A stretch of 64,000 bases of DNA from Gymnothorax reevesii (lineage: Eukaryota; Chordata; Actinopteri; Anguilliformes; Muraenidae). The notes below the pieces were generated by a model. It worked only from the letters and a program-made list of their open reading frames with translations. It was not told where the DNA came from and ran no database searches. The stretch is from assembly GCA_029721435.1 (NCBI GenBank), contig CM056583.1, forward strand, positions 75,023,120-75,087,119, given 5' to 3'. Each line of letters opens with the position of its first letter. The first letter of the stretch is position 1. The position numbers were made by a program, and so were the translations under genes. Below are positions 1 through 11,400 of this stretch, piece by piece.

Positions 1-686
1 CTGCTACACGAACTTGTAAGAATGCCTCTCGTATTCCACTGCCGTTTTGAAAGAGTCTTGTTTCTGTCAGTCAGATTCGTGTCATATAGAGACGTATTCA
101 GAATTCTTTAAATGTTTCGATTGCCTGGGCTCGGGTTGTGAATGAAGATGAATTCGCTTCAGATACATACACTTTAAAATATGTTCCGTGTCAGATGTGG
201 AGATGCTACGAGTCAGAGCTGACCTTGGTGCTGAAAAATATAGAGAACCGAAGGCAGGAGATCGCAGTGGAATCACAAAAACTATTGATAGACGTTGAAA
301 TGCAAAATAAAGAATGAAAATTGAATGTTTTAATCACATTTAGTCTTTCAATCAATTGATGATTAAATTATATTTTCATGTGATATACAAACCCAACTCC
401 AGAAAAGTTGAGTGTGCATAAAATGTAAAAACCAAAAACATAAATCAATAATTTGAAAATGTGCTTTGACCTGTATTGTACTAAAGAGAAGAACAGGCAG
501 GATATTTTTAACCTTTATTTAACCAGGAAAAGTTTCATTGAGGACACATTTTTTTCTGCCCTGTGGGAGAAATGCCTGGGAGAGTAATTGGAAGTCAGGA
601 TAGAAAACAAGGTCAAAACCCCAGGAGTAATTTTAGGGTTAAAGTCCTTGCTCAAGGCAACAACAAATTTATTTCTGATTTCATCT
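1..686. other. Noncoding, no recognised feature
   Basis: AT-rich sequence with scattered stops in all frames. I see no exon, promoter or repeat that I recognise. The short open frames here have no family-like composition. Confidence 0.5.
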
Positions 687-694
687 CTCTAGAT

Positions 695-899
695 CAGGGA
701 TGGGCAACTCCGGTCCAGGTGGGTTGCAGCATCTTCAGGTTTTTTTACGTGGTTTCACACCAATGATTAATTTACGTCAATGACTGGTTAATGAATCCAC
801 GCATCTTGTTCTTTAGGCTTTATTTGCATATCGATTGAAAGGAAACCACAAAAGTCTGCAGACACTATGGCCCTCCAGGACTGGAGTTTCCCATCCTTG
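695..899. mobile_element. hAT-type MITE with perfect 8-bp target duplication
   Basis: A 205-bp element with imperfect terminal inverted repeats: it begins CAGGGATGGGCAACTCC and its other end, reverse-complemented, reads CAAGGATGGGAAACTCC. It is flanked on both sides by CTCTAGAT (687-694 and 900-907). An exact 8-bp duplication and CA(G/A)GG termini are hallmarks of the hAT superfamily. It has no coding capacity, so it would have been moved by a transposase supplied elsewhere. Its outer sequence (GGCAACTCCGGTCC, then GGCCCTCCAGGACTGGAGTT) resembles a repeat I remember as common in fish genomes. Confidence 0.85.
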
Positions 900-907
900 C
901 TCTAGAT

Positions 908-1400
908 CAAGTCAGAATTTTAAGCCCCATCAAGAACTTGAATTATGAAATTTCTGGCCACCAGTCATACAACCTCCCACCTACCTTTAGGTTACCCTGC
1001 AGCCTAACTTTATGTGTGTTTTTATTTTTTTATTTATTTATTTATTTACACATGTAGCCTGTGACATGGTTCAAAATTGTTGAAATAGGTGCATATTTGG
1101 TTACTTTACTTGACAGCAAGTTGGCTCAGGAACCAAGCACAGACCAAGCACAGTCAGTTTCATGGGTTTAATTTAATGAAAGCTGGAGGTCAGACAGTGC
1201 AGTTCAGAATCAAATGAGCAATTTGAAGCACAAAAAGGAGAATCCTAATTGTAGACAGAATGCAGTCCAAGGATTGATTACCAAACAGCAGTAATGCCAA
1301 ATTCAAAGGCAACAGAGTCATAAGTAAAAAAAAAATCCAGCTAAAGTCATAGCCAGTAATCATAACACACAGAGGGCAAGGCTAACCTTGGAGGAAAACA
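908..1400. other. Noncoding with an ATTT-rich run
   Basis: Contains an (ATTT)n low-complexity run at about 1021-1050. Otherwise unrecognised AT-rich sequence with no gene signal. Confidence 0.5.
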
Positions 1401-1403
1401 AAT

Positions 1404-1450
1404 CAGAACTAGACGCACTCCAAGAGTGCAAACCACCGCCAAGGCAGCAC
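1404..1450. repeat. Fragment of RTE-like 3' tail repeat
   Basis: The stretch around AGAGTGCAAACCACCGCC matches the conserved start of the repeat seen again at 18460-18690 and 19980-20220 (AGAGYGCAWACCTC core). It appears to be a short truncated copy. Assignment to an RTE-derived tail is from memory of similar fish repeats. Confidence 0.4.
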
Positions 1451-1567
1451 AGTCAAAATCTTGCTGAGTGAACATGGCTCATAAGAAAGTTAAGATATCT
1501 GCAACAAAGGATTTTGAGATGGTTGCTGTGGTGACCATACTGTTGGAATGATCATGGTCAAAATCAA

Positions 1568-1958
1568 AAGGGTCCATCCCTGATGTAATTGCAGCCAGGA
1601 TTGCTGAGTAGCTAGAATCCTACACCAAAAAAGAGTGGGACAACATTCCTCTCCCAAAACTCTAGCAATTGGTCTCCTCACTTCCAGATGTTTACAGACT
1701 GTTGTTAAAAGAAGAAGGGATACTAAACAATGGTAAACATGGCCCTATCCCAACTTTTTTTAGATGTGTTGCTGCCATCAAATTCACAACGAGCTACTAT
1801 TGTTAATGAAAAGGTAAAATGTCTCGCTTTCAACATCTGATATGTTGCCTATTTTCTATTGTGAATAAAATGTGGGTTTATGAAATCTGCAAATCATTGC
1901 ATTCTGTTCTTATTTACATTTTATACAGCATCCCAACGTTTTTGGAATTGGGGTTCTA
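1568..1958 (+). mobile_element. Tc1-like transposon fossil, 3' end
   Basis: Degenerate remains of the C-terminal end of a Tc1-like transposase followed by the 3' untranslated part and inverted terminal repeat. It aligns by eye with the 3' end of the full-length copy at 38.1-39.75 kb: a decayed CAATTGGTCTCCTCA segment, then CAATGGTAAACATGGCCC, then the AT-rich tail ending GGAATTGGGGTTC next to TA. The 5' part is missing. Stops and indels make it non-functional. Confidence 0.75.
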
Positions 1959-1997
1959 CATATGAAGAGTTTGTTCCCAAAATGTTATAAGTGCCAA

Positions 1998-2155
1998 AAG
2001 GTGGTGTTGCGTCAGTATGCGAAAATTGCCCATGAAAGCTTTTCATCCCTTACCATATTGACTGTGTGGAGAGATGTATGTGGGCCTAGAAAATGCATTT
2101 GTTTTTGTATCATATGTGCTCAGACAGATGTGGTCCAAATTTAGATGAGCACCCC
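1998..2155 (+). repeat. Unclassified repeat, copy A of an inverted pair
   Basis: About 155 bp that recurs in inverse orientation at 3959-4118 with high identity, for example GACTGTGTGGAGAGATG and CAGATGTGGTCCAAATTT in both. No coding sense. Both copies end at the same GAGCACCCCC edge. Confidence 0.7.
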
Positions 2156-2594
2156 CTTAAAGCCAACATATGGCGATAAATCAATGAATAACTCCCAATT
2201 ATCACATGGCTAGTTCTAAAATTTATAACTGTCATTGTTGCTGCCATCCCAAGGAACAATTTGACACCAAACATGGCTTAATTGCTTTGAAAATATGAGA
2301 CCCAGGAGGAATTGAAGTCATTAAAAGCATTATTTGGCTACATTTCATCACAAATTGAAAGTTTAACATTTAAATTATAGTCCCAAAGTGATCAGCCCTA
2401 AATATTTGGTGAAAAGCAGGTGCAGTATGCGAAGTTCGTTTGCACAAATTTAAGAAATTTTTTCGCTCGTATCAATGCAGTAGGATGGCTGTTTCCTCGA
2501 AAAGTGCTGATGTCCAGTTTCCTGAATTTTCTCTGGAATACTTACAAACTTTGGCATGTGGATGTTATCAGATGAGACAGGCACCAGGACACAT

Positions 2595-2970
2595 AGCTGA
2601 CTCTATTTAAGCTCCTGTTCTACCTCGTTCGGGTTGCTAGAGTGCCATTTGACCCTTGGCGCTTTGGCCGGTAAGGTCTTTTGAGAAGAGAGAGTATTGT
2701 CAGGATCTTACCTGCTAAAAGGAAAAGTGTTAGTGAAAAAGAGATTCATTTGGTATATTTCCCTTTTCTTTTGTCTTTAGTCGAACTTGCCTGTTTGCTA
2801 CCACGGACGGCGTCAGGTCCGTTGGTAGTGCGAGTCTCGTGATTTCTATTTGTTTTAATCTCTCAGCACGCTGCTGGTTTTGTCCTTTTTATTTCTGGCC
2901 ACTGCTCTTGGCGTCCTACCACCAACGCCACCACAGATAGACAGATATAATGCTCCAGTCAAGGAGTTCT
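2595..2970 (+). mobile_element. Gypsy LTR fragment, same family as 44278-44724
   Basis: Truncated LTR related to the 5' LTR of the gypsy element at 44.3 kb. Shared landmarks are CTCTATTTAAGCTC (a TATA-like promoter core), GCCGGTAAGGTCT, and TCCGTTGGTAG. Homology appears to continue past the LTR end into the leader (CTCCAGTC), so this is probably the remnant of a 5' LTR rather than a clean solo LTR. The upstream ~100 bases of the LTR are not recognisable. No target duplication found. Confidence 0.65.
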
Positions 2971-2999
2971 AACGTGCATAGATAAGAGAGAGGACAGCG

Positions 3000-3215
3000 G
3001 GAGCAGGTGTGGAGAATCCACAGAAACGCAGCAGAGAAGATTAGGAAGAGACAAGAGGCGGAGATTAGAACAGGGCGAGTGCTGAGAGCTTGTTAATCAA
3101 TTAGTGAGTGCAGCTATACAATCCCTTAGTGCTCATTAGTAAGTTAGTATTATATACAATGTTAGTTTGTATTAGTAATGCTAGCAAAAACAACAAACAG
3201 TTAGTATGGGTTAGT
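3000..3215 (-). repeat. Unclassified interspersed repeat, minus copy
   Basis: Reverse complement aligns with 33990-34165: both contain TACTAACTTACTAA, a tract near GCTGCAC(T/A)(C/T)ACTAAT, CTCTCAGCA, and TCTAATCTCCGCCTC. Non-coding; family not recognised. Confidence 0.65.
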
Positions 3216-3219
3216 AATA

Positions 3220-3685
3220 TAGAAAAATAGGCATGCAATGCACGGAATACCCCTCAGCCTGATGTCTACGTTTTTGGAGACGCCCGCCTGCCCACCCGCC
3301 CAACCGCACGAAGGATAGCAATACCCCATCAGCCTTAAGGGCTGGGGGGTAAAAAGCAAGGCGAAGGAAGTAAACGAGATTGGAAGGAATGGTTGAAATC
3401 CAGAAACAATTAAATCACCTGAACGAGTGGCACGCAATACTGGGGCTGTGAGCAATGACAATGCAAGAAACCAGACAGGGGGAGACAAAGTGCAATGCAT
3501 GGCAGAAACAAAAACATGGACCGAATGAAAATATGGTGAAATACAAAAACATAGAAAAACTAAACTAGACAATACATGAACAAATCTAAGAAACCAAATG
3601 ACAACACATAATCCAAGGCATGGTTAGTCAATACAGAGAACAGGCAGAACATCAAAGACATGGCAAACAGGGCAGAGTCATAACA
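3220..3685 (-). mobile_element. LTR-like segment
   Basis: Read on the minus strand, it starts TGTTATGACTCTGCC at 3685 and runs through a T-rich, pyrimidine-biased stretch typical of fish retroelement LTRs. I could not find the other end or a target duplication, so this is a weak call. A 123-codon minus open frame lies inside it (3201-3572) but has no recognisable domain and I do not call it a gene. Confidence 0.3.
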
Positions 3686-3958
3686 TTCAGATACTCAATG
3701 GTATCTAGCTTTAAGTCAAGCCTGCTCTTGAAAACTCCCAAGGCTTCTGCCTCAACATTATAGTCAGGCAAGCTATTCCACATCAAAATTACTCTTTTGG
3801 TGAAGAAATATTTCCTAATATCAGTGCTAAATTTACCCTTTATCGACTTCCATTTGTGACCCCGAGTTCTACTAACAAAACTTGGCTGAAGGAATCCTAC
3901 ATAATTCACTGTGTTAACGCCTTTAACATATTTAAAGACCTCAATGACTGAACCTTTA
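3686..3958 (-). mobile_element. CR1-like LINE 3' end (C-terminus of ORF2)
   Basis: The minus frame encodes a peptide with the pattern RTRGHKWK, FSTDIRKYFFTKRV, MWNSLPD and GVFKSRLD. This is the conserved C-terminal tail downstream of reverse transcriptase in CR1/jockey-type LINEs. The same tail occurs twice at 48995-49412 and once, split, at 22040-25870. The copy is 5'-truncated as expected for target-primed reverse transcription. The catalytic domains are absent. Confidence 0.75.
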
Positions 3959-4118
3959 GGGGGTGCTCATCTAAATTTGGACCACATCTGTCTGGGCACA
4001 TATGATACAAAAAACAAATGCATTTTCCAGGCCCACATACATCTCTCCACACAGTCAATATGATACAGAATCAAAAGCTTTCATGGGTAATTTTCCCACA
4101 CAGATGCAACACCACCTT
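3959..4118 (-). repeat. Unclassified repeat, copy B of an inverted pair
   Basis: Inverse copy of 1998-2155. It abuts the LINE fragment on its left and a Tc1 fossil region on its right. Confidence 0.7.
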
Positions 4119-4299
4119 ACAGAAATTGAGAAAATACCAGATGGCGATAGCCCTGTGCTTCTTACACATGGTGCAAAAAATAATTTTTTAGAAATTCATA
4201 CTATAAGGTATATTTTTCATGGTCAAAGTTTGTGTTTTTTCCATAAACAAACATGCAATTGCCGCCAACATAGAAAAAGCTGACGAACTCAAAATGTGT

Positions 4300-4645
4300 A
4301 AATCTCTTCATATGTTGCTTCAAAGTGTGCATTTATGCTTTGGCATACCTTCAGGTATGTGCAAATTAGCCATGAGCAAAACATACCCCCAGATCATAGC
4401 AGATGCTGGCTTTAAGACTGTGCATTGATAAAAATCAGGATGGTTCTTTTCTACTTTGGCCCTGAGTTCACAATATCCAATATTTCAAAAATTTTGAAAG
4501 ATGGGCTTGTCAGACCACAGCATACACAAAGATCACAGGCATTCAATATTCATTTTAGACTTCATAGATCTTTTAATAATAGCATGGATTGTGGATGGTG
4601 AAATCCTGAAATTCCATGCAATCCTGCATTGAGAAACATAGTTCC
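4300..4645 (-). mobile_element. Tc1-like transposon fossil, distal piece
   Basis: Antisense Tc1 transposase remnants. Read on the minus strand the order matches the copy at 38.9-39.2 kb: a decayed segment corresponding to TGTGGTTTGACAAG, then AAAGAGGAAAAG, then AGCCAGCATCTG, then ATGGGCAACTT. Interrupted at about 4645 by the L2-like LINE and resumed near 5490. Heavily decayed, no open frame. Confidence 0.7.
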
Positions 4646-5490
4646 CAAACCATCAGCTCTTCCGAGACACTCCCATGTCACCCCCCTGCCCACAAGGCTC
4701 CACTGGCTCCCTGTTGCCGCTCGCATCAAATTCAAGACTCTGGTGCTAGCCTACCAGGGAGTCAACTAAACAGCTCCAGCATACATCCAGAGACTGTTCA
4801 GACCTTACACCCCTGCCAGAGCACTCCGCTCTGCTACTTCAGGTCGCCCGGCTCCTCCCCCTCTCCGCTCCTCCCCTTCCCGCTCAAGGCTGCTGTCTGT
4901 CCTGGTACCTCATTGGTGGAATGATCAACCTATCGAGGTCAGAACAGCAGAATCCTTGAGCATCTTCAAGCGCCGCCTGAAAACCCACCTCTTCAGGCTC
5001 CACCTTTCCCCTACTCCACTGCCCTGAATCCTGTCCCTACTTCCCTTGATTTGTTGCACTTACACGATCTTGTTGCACTTAATTTTGTTTACCTTTTTTC
5101 CTGATTTTGTTACCCCTTGATTTGGTTTCCCTTCATTTTGTTGCACCCTATTTTGTTGTCGGTACTTGATTTTCCTGCCCCTTTGTTACACTTGACCTGT
5201 TGCCCTTTTGTTGCACTTATTTTATTTTATTTCCCTTTCCTTGCACTTGACTCTGCCCCTTCGTTGCACTTGCCTCTGTTGCACTTGAGCTTGTTGCCAT
5301 TTTGTTCACTTGACCTTGCCCTTTCGCTACTGGTTTAGATCTGTAACAATGGAAAGTGTTAGTCACTTACTGTTAGCACTTGTACTTGTCTCCTAGGAGC
5401 TCAGCACTTTTGTACTGATCTTGTGCACTTTTGTACGTCGCTCTGGATAAGAGGGTCTGCTAAGAACCTGTAATGTAATGTATATGTAAT
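4646..5490 (+). mobile_element. L2-like LINE 3' end
   Basis: Encodes, with one in-frame stop, the C-terminal tail of an L2-type LINE: LHWLPVAARIKFKTLVLAYQ, then PARALRSATS, then SVLVPHWWNDQP, then VRTAESLSIFKRRLKTHLF. A pyrimidine-rich 3' UTR follows (repeated TTGCACTT units), then the signature GTACGTCGCTCTGGATAAGA and a TGTAATG-type simple tail at 5461-5490. It is inserted within the antisense Tc1 fossil. The RT and endonuclease domains are missing (5'-truncated). Confidence 0.8.
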
Positions 5491-5870
5491 GTAAGATTAT
5501 TTTTGTATCACAAATCAGTAAATCTTGTTTTTTTAACAACCAAGTCTTTTCTGTATGCTTCTTTTATTACCAATCATGATGCATCACCTGTTACCATTAC
5601 TCTGGCCACCAGCAAAATGTTCAGAACGGGTTTTTGTTTTTTTTTTTTTACAATCTTTATTTTATTGCTTTCATATCAACCTTTCCAATTTGCAGGAATC
5701 AAAAATGCAATATGTGAATATTTACAAAAGCCAATAAGATTGATGAAGTAAAAACATTTAAAATGATCAATTTCTTCAGATTGTAATGAAATATAAGTGT
5801 AGGTCATTTTCAAATGACTGTTTTCTTAATATTAGGATATTACACACTGTTCATCTTCTTTGGTGCTAAA
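5491..5870 (-). mobile_element. Tc1-like transposon fossil, proximal piece
   Basis: Continuation of the antisense Tc1 fossil after the LINE insertion. ATTACCAATCATGATGCATC and CACCTGTTACCA correspond to the region just upstream of the transposase start in Tc1 relatives. Terminal repeat not clearly recognised. Confidence 0.5.
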
Positions 5871-5899
5871 TAAATATAAAGCTTTTTTCAGGATGTTAG

Positions 5900-6950
5900 T
5901 CTTTGCAGTAGGTTACATGACACCTGGGCCTACTCAGGGACAGCCCTGTGATGGCTACACCACCAGTTATATTCAGAACTCCTGAAAATTAAATGATGAA
6001 TTCAAGACATTTTTAGGTTTGCAACTGGTCCTGGGAGATTTCGGAAATCCCATTCCACATGGGGGCCAAGAGCCATTATAAATTCCCATAAATTATTTGA
6101 TACGCCGGAAATAGCCAGAACATGCTGAGACTTGAGGAAGGAAGCCTAGAAGCTCCGTTTTTTCAATCTAAATAAAAAAGTGAAACCCCCCAAAAAAACT
6201 CATATGCATTTATATTCAACAGCAGCTGTTTCATTGGAGTTACTGAATGGGTTTGCATAATGTTGAGAGAGTGTTCTCTCTGGCATCACTTCAGCCACTA
6301 ATTATCCTGATCTCAAAATAATTTGAGCTTTTTATCTCAAAACTTTGTGCATCTGGCATCCCCCACTTAATATTTCAATAGCTCAAGAACCTTGCATACA
6401 CAGCATTTGATTCAATTAATCCCCGTCTCCTAACCAATTAGATGATTTCCTTTCATAATAAGAGAAGTCTATCACTCAGCTTAATAAGGGCTCTTTTATG
6501 AAGCTGTGTTGAAAGACACATCTTACAGAAGTTTCTAACCTTTGGTTTGCAAATCATGAAGGTCCACCAGCCAAAGGCCGCACGCAGATCTGGGCAGCTA
6601 CTCTTACATACAGTTTTTAAATTCTTAAAATCTTAATGTTCTATGCTGTGTAATAATTCCTATTCCTTTACCCAGGAGTCAAAGACAAATGAGCATCTAT
6701 TGTCAGCAAAGTTTTACAATGCAAAACCGAGTCTCATTAGTGTTTGTGAAAGCATTGCTTCATTTGTGATATTCAGCTTCAATGGTCATTAAATATATTT
6801 ACAGTCCCACTTCCTTGTAAGCATGGAAATGTAAAGTTTCAAAAAAATAAAAAAGCCTTGACAATTTTTGGAAATACTCACTAATTAGATGCCTCAAAAA
6901 ATTTTCACAAAAAGTGAACATGTGTTGCTTTCATGCAAAAGTAACAACCA
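5900..6950. other. Unique noncoding sequence
   Basis: No repeat family recognised. The 6230-6560 part is rich in AT-hook/homeodomain-like cores (CTAATTATCC, CAATTAATCC, CCAATTAGATG) and could be conserved noncoding DNA, which I cannot test here. Confidence 0.35.
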
Positions 6951-6954
6951 CAAA

Positions 6955-7295
6955 TGTCATGGTTCAGCTCCTGCCGACAGAAGGAATGAATCCGGCGGGT
7001 ACAGGGACCATGTACCCAAAAGCAAGATTAGGGACCCAAACACACAGGCTGAGTATAAATATAAAAATCTTTTAATTTAAATTGCATTAAAAACTCTGGA
7101 GGGGAGCAGCAGCACAAATAACCACAAACAAAGGGCTCCAGGAACAGGACCAGAATACTGCTGCACCAAAGTAAGGTGCAGCCAACCCTTAAATACCAAC
7201 ACTTCACCTCCACCTTAATGAGCCACACCTGTTGCCCGTTAAGGTGGAGGCGAAGAATGCAGCAGGGGGAAGGACTGCAGGCCAACACCATGACA
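6955..7295 (-). mobile_element. Solo LTR with ACAAA target duplication
   Basis: A 341-bp LTR bounded by TGTCATGG and CCATGACA and flanked by ACAAA on both sides (6950-6954 and 7296-7300). The 5-bp duplication and TG/CA termini are typical of LTR retroelements. Minus orientation is favoured by a TATTTAAGGG core (plus 7189-7198 region) in the right place. Internal sequence has been lost, presumably by LTR-LTR recombination. Confidence 0.85.
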
Positions 7296-7397
7296 ACAAA
7301 AGGCTCTGTAATAAACAATGGTTGGTCCAGATTCACCACTTTGTAAAAAACTTCATTATTGAATAATGATTTTAATTTATTTCATGATTATTTATAA

Positions 7398-7422
7398 TAA
7401 TAATAATAATAATAATAATAAT
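7398..7422. repeat. (AAT)n microsatellite
   Basis: About nine tandem TAA/AAT units, uninterrupted. Confidence 0.9.
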
Positions 7423-7734
7423 CCAACATTTTATAAATAACATATTTCAATGCAGAGCTGTAAAGATTTTAGGGATTTCTCCCACGACATAAAATTATGG
7501 AAAGTTCTAGATAATCAAGAAAAATTTCTTTTTGGTTGAGCAAGAGAAGCAATACTGGGTGTCTCTGTTTCTTTGATCCTTCAAATGCCCCCCTTTTCCC
7601 CACTGAGAAGAGACATGCTTTTGTGAAAAATATAACCACCGAGGCTGGGAGTACCATGGAATACATATTTCAGGTGAATACCATTCATTAATGCATCCAC
7701 AGAGGCAAGTTAAGGCTGTAGCCATATGTTAAAA

Positions 7735-8490
7735 CATCAAGAAGTACTTCTGTCTGCTCTAAGCATGAGCTCATCTGAAATAGATTGATGACTAGTCGAA
7801 ATATGCAGTTGTTGGTCCAGGCAACTTTTCATATGGTCTATGAGACTAATGGGTGCTCTTTTCTCCAGGCCAAAGAAGAAAATGACCAATCCGGATGTTA
7901 TGAACGCAAGGTGCAAAAGGCAGTCAATCATGATTAGCGGTGTGTTAGAGCCTTCGGCATGGGTAAATTGCTCATCTAGGTATGCATCATTGATGTTGAA
8001 GGGCACATATGAATTTGGAGCAAAGGATGCTGTCTTCAAGAATACTGTCTTTTTCAGGTACACCCCCGCTTATTTCAACAAGACAATGGCAAACAAGATT
8101 ATGCACATGCAGCAACAATAGTGGCTTCCAAATCTGAGAGTTCAGCTGCTAGACTGGCCTACCAGCAGTCCAGACCTGTCTCCAGATGTAAATGTAAATG
8201 GCTTTTAAAAGTGCTAAATATGAAATTGAATCCCTGGAATATCAGAACTGCTGGAGATTTATATCAGATAAGAATGGGGAAAAAAAGCCTTCAAAATTGG
8301 AACAATTTGTGATCTCAGCTCCCCAGATGGTCACATAATGGGCTGTTAAAAGGAATTGTGATGCAATACAGTGGTAAACACATTACTGATCCAACTTTTG
8401 TAGAGGGTGTTTCAGGCATAAAATTCAGATAAAAGTAAAGCACAGAAGGAAAACATTAAACATCTTGTTTTTGTGCTTTTAATTTAATTC
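7735..8490 (+). mobile_element. Tc1-like transposon fossil
   Basis: Decayed transposase C-terminal half. Recognisable: GAGCTCATCTGAAATAGA (Tc1 helix near the first Asp), CAAAGAAGAAAATGACCAATC, TTATTTCAACAAGACAATGG (the second catalytic Asp region), CAGTGGTAAACACATT at the 3' end, and AACATTAAACATCTTG from the inner part of the inverted terminal repeat shared with 39.6 kb. Many frameshifts and stops. Confidence 0.7.
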
Positions 8491-11400
8491 AGATGAAGGA
8501 TGATTTGAAATTCACTGTTTCTTTATTTTTTTTTTCCCCATTTGCATTTCCCATATTGTCTCAAGTCTTTGGGATTGAAATTTCACTGGAGTCTAAAGTG
8601 TTCAGCAGTCATGCTGTTCAAGGGGAGAAAACACTGACCTCTCCTCTCTCCGCAGCTGCCTTCACCAGTCTGTCAAAAGGCCTGGGGCTTTCCTTCCCAT
8701 CATCCATTGCTGTTCAGTCTGAATTGCACTGCCCTCATTCTGTACGCGTCAGGGATGCACTGAAATCCACCACATGACCACACATTAACTATAGCATTAA
8801 CTCCATCATTGAAGTCAACCTTTCAAAGTGTTCTGCTGGGCATGAAGAGAAGTATCTTGTAGCAAGAGATTACATTTTATTTTCAGACTAACTCTGTTAT
8901 GGACAATTTATGGCGATATTTAATTCAGCAGGAAGTTCAGATTGAAATTAAATGTGAACTGATTGTATACCTAAAAAAATCTTGTTAAATTATATCTGTC
9001 TTGACATGGTTTGATGAAAGAGACAGTACTATAAAGCGCTCCAAGTGTTGGCCCTTTCCTCTTTGTAATTTTACATTGTTGCGCATACATATGGGTGTTT
9101 CTCACGATTCGAATTCAAAATCATTGACCCTGACAATGTATCATTTATGGCTGAAACAAATAACATCTATTTCCATCAGAGGAATGGCCGCTGAATCATT
9201 GGCTAATAGGCAGAACTCTCAGGTTTCGCACTCCTGGAGTGGACAAAAGTACAAAAGCAATTGGGTAATTGTTAATTTTTGACTACATTTGAATTTAAAT
9301 AGGTTGTGAGATTTAACATTCGGTACGCTTCCAATGTTTCTTCATTTCAGGCTTATTTGATTTAATGACTTCACGAGCTAATCATTTGTTAAACGTACAA
9401 ACTTTGTTTGAGATTCATCTGGTACATTAAGCCGTTTTCAAAGTTGGTTGTCGTTTCATGTATGACCTCCAATGTCAGCTATTATGACTGCCTCAGAAAA
9501 CCATACAAAAAAGAAGTCTTTCAGTGGTGAATGATGGTGACACAGTGTTAAGTAACAAGACAAATAGTGCCCATAGAGGAAAGAGGAGGTGACTACCAAG
9601 GTTAATTACCTCTCTTAACTTACAGAGGTAAGAGGTTGGAGAAATTGTCTCATTTTTCCATGGTTTCATTCTTCTTAGAGGCTGGGCCTGCTAGCTGCAG
9701 CAGTGGAAAACCCTTTTGAAAACAACACGCTATGTAACACCCACAAATGTAGTGCACTACAAATATAACCGAGACCTTTGGATTTTAGTGTAATAACCCC
9801 ACAAACATAGTATATTTCCCATAACAGTAGTAACAGTTTCAAACTGAGAATATGACTCTCAATTTCCCACAAATGTTAGATCTGTTCGATATGTTATGTT
9901 TGCGGAAAGGTTTGCAGGATTATTTCCAGGATTAACCTAATCGTAGCTCATATATTGTGCATAAAGCACATACACGATGTGATGTCACATGTAAGTGTCC
10001 TAGGATCAACGAAATAATACTTTTGCCGGAGTAATATAATAGCTCACCAATGAATTGCAGGTCTGCAAGCATAAGCACAGCATAGCGATATCAGAGCAAC
10101 CATTCAATGGTGGACTGTTATATTACTCATGGACAAGCATTATTTTGTTTATCCCAGCGCACCACTTGCACAACAATATTAGATTGTGCTTGGCTTATCA
10201 CATTTTTAGGTACTAGACAATCACCACTGATAACATCAAACACATACTGCTACTGTGAATTTTTTTCCGTACATATGGCTGTTGGGTGTGAGATGGGGTG
10301 AACAAAAAAAAAAATTTGCATACTAGTTTTAACTTGAAGGAAAAATTGTCAGACAAAGATCCAGGGCTGCATTTACAGTGCACGGAGAACAATTTTAGCC
10401 TTGAACTGAATAGCATGTTTATGGATGGCTAATGCCAGCGGATTAGTTACCATGAACACCTCCTCTTTCTAGAATAGATAGGAAGTCACAATTCATGACA
10501 ACATTGATACTGACAATGATGGACTGTGGAAGTCACTATTCAGGATGATGTAGATGCTGTAGACGCTGTCAGGTAGATGGTGGAACTCACTGTTCGGGAC
10601 AACGTACGTAGATGCTGTCTCTGATAGGCTGTGGTAGTCGATGTGCAGGACAATGTTGATACAGTATATTCACACTCCAAGTGTTCGTGTCTCAAAAAGA
10701 AAAAAATGATGAAATTGTTTGTCCAGCTAAATTATCTCCAAAATTCTGTACAGTTACAGGCAGGATAGCTGTAGTTAATCCAAATCTGGTATGCTGTTTT
10801 TTTTTTTGTCTTCAAAGACTGTATATCTTCTGCTAAGGAAAATGTCATAATATTTTGTGAGAGCAGGCAAGTGAAGCGCAGGGTAAATACTGTTGTGCTT
10901 GGTATAGCAGGCGCAGCTGTGTTTGAACCAGTCAGAAAAAAAAAGCCCTGAATAAACCACTATAACCACTGACCTGGACGCATGAAGACGCTGAATAGAA
11001 TTCAGGGCATTGCATAGCGAACCCTGACCTGCTGCTTAGAGCTCGGTCTCATCACACCCAGCAATCATTGGTTCCCTTGAGAAACCAAGATGCAGAACAA
11101 CAAGTGAGCCCTAAAAGGAGAGAATTCGGTGTTGGTATTAAACCATCAGGGGCATCGCTTTGTGAAAGTTACGGGGACATGTTTCATAATGGTCTGCTTT
11201 TTTCATCAGTATGTTCTGGAGAGGAAACCATTAAGCTCACTGCCTAGATCTGGCTGAATAAGACAAAAGCCCCCCCTCCAGAAGACTGGTTCCTTAAATC
11301 CAGGTCTTTTTTGTACCCGTCCTTCCTGATTGTTATAGAGCTGGATTAAATTTCCAGCCTCTTTGACACATGATTATGTTGTTTACATTGTGTTAGCTTT

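Noticed and set aside
3201..3572. 123-codon minus open frame
   Set aside because: No domain, no splice context, and it lies in an LTR-like pyrimidine-rich segment that produces long frames by composition.
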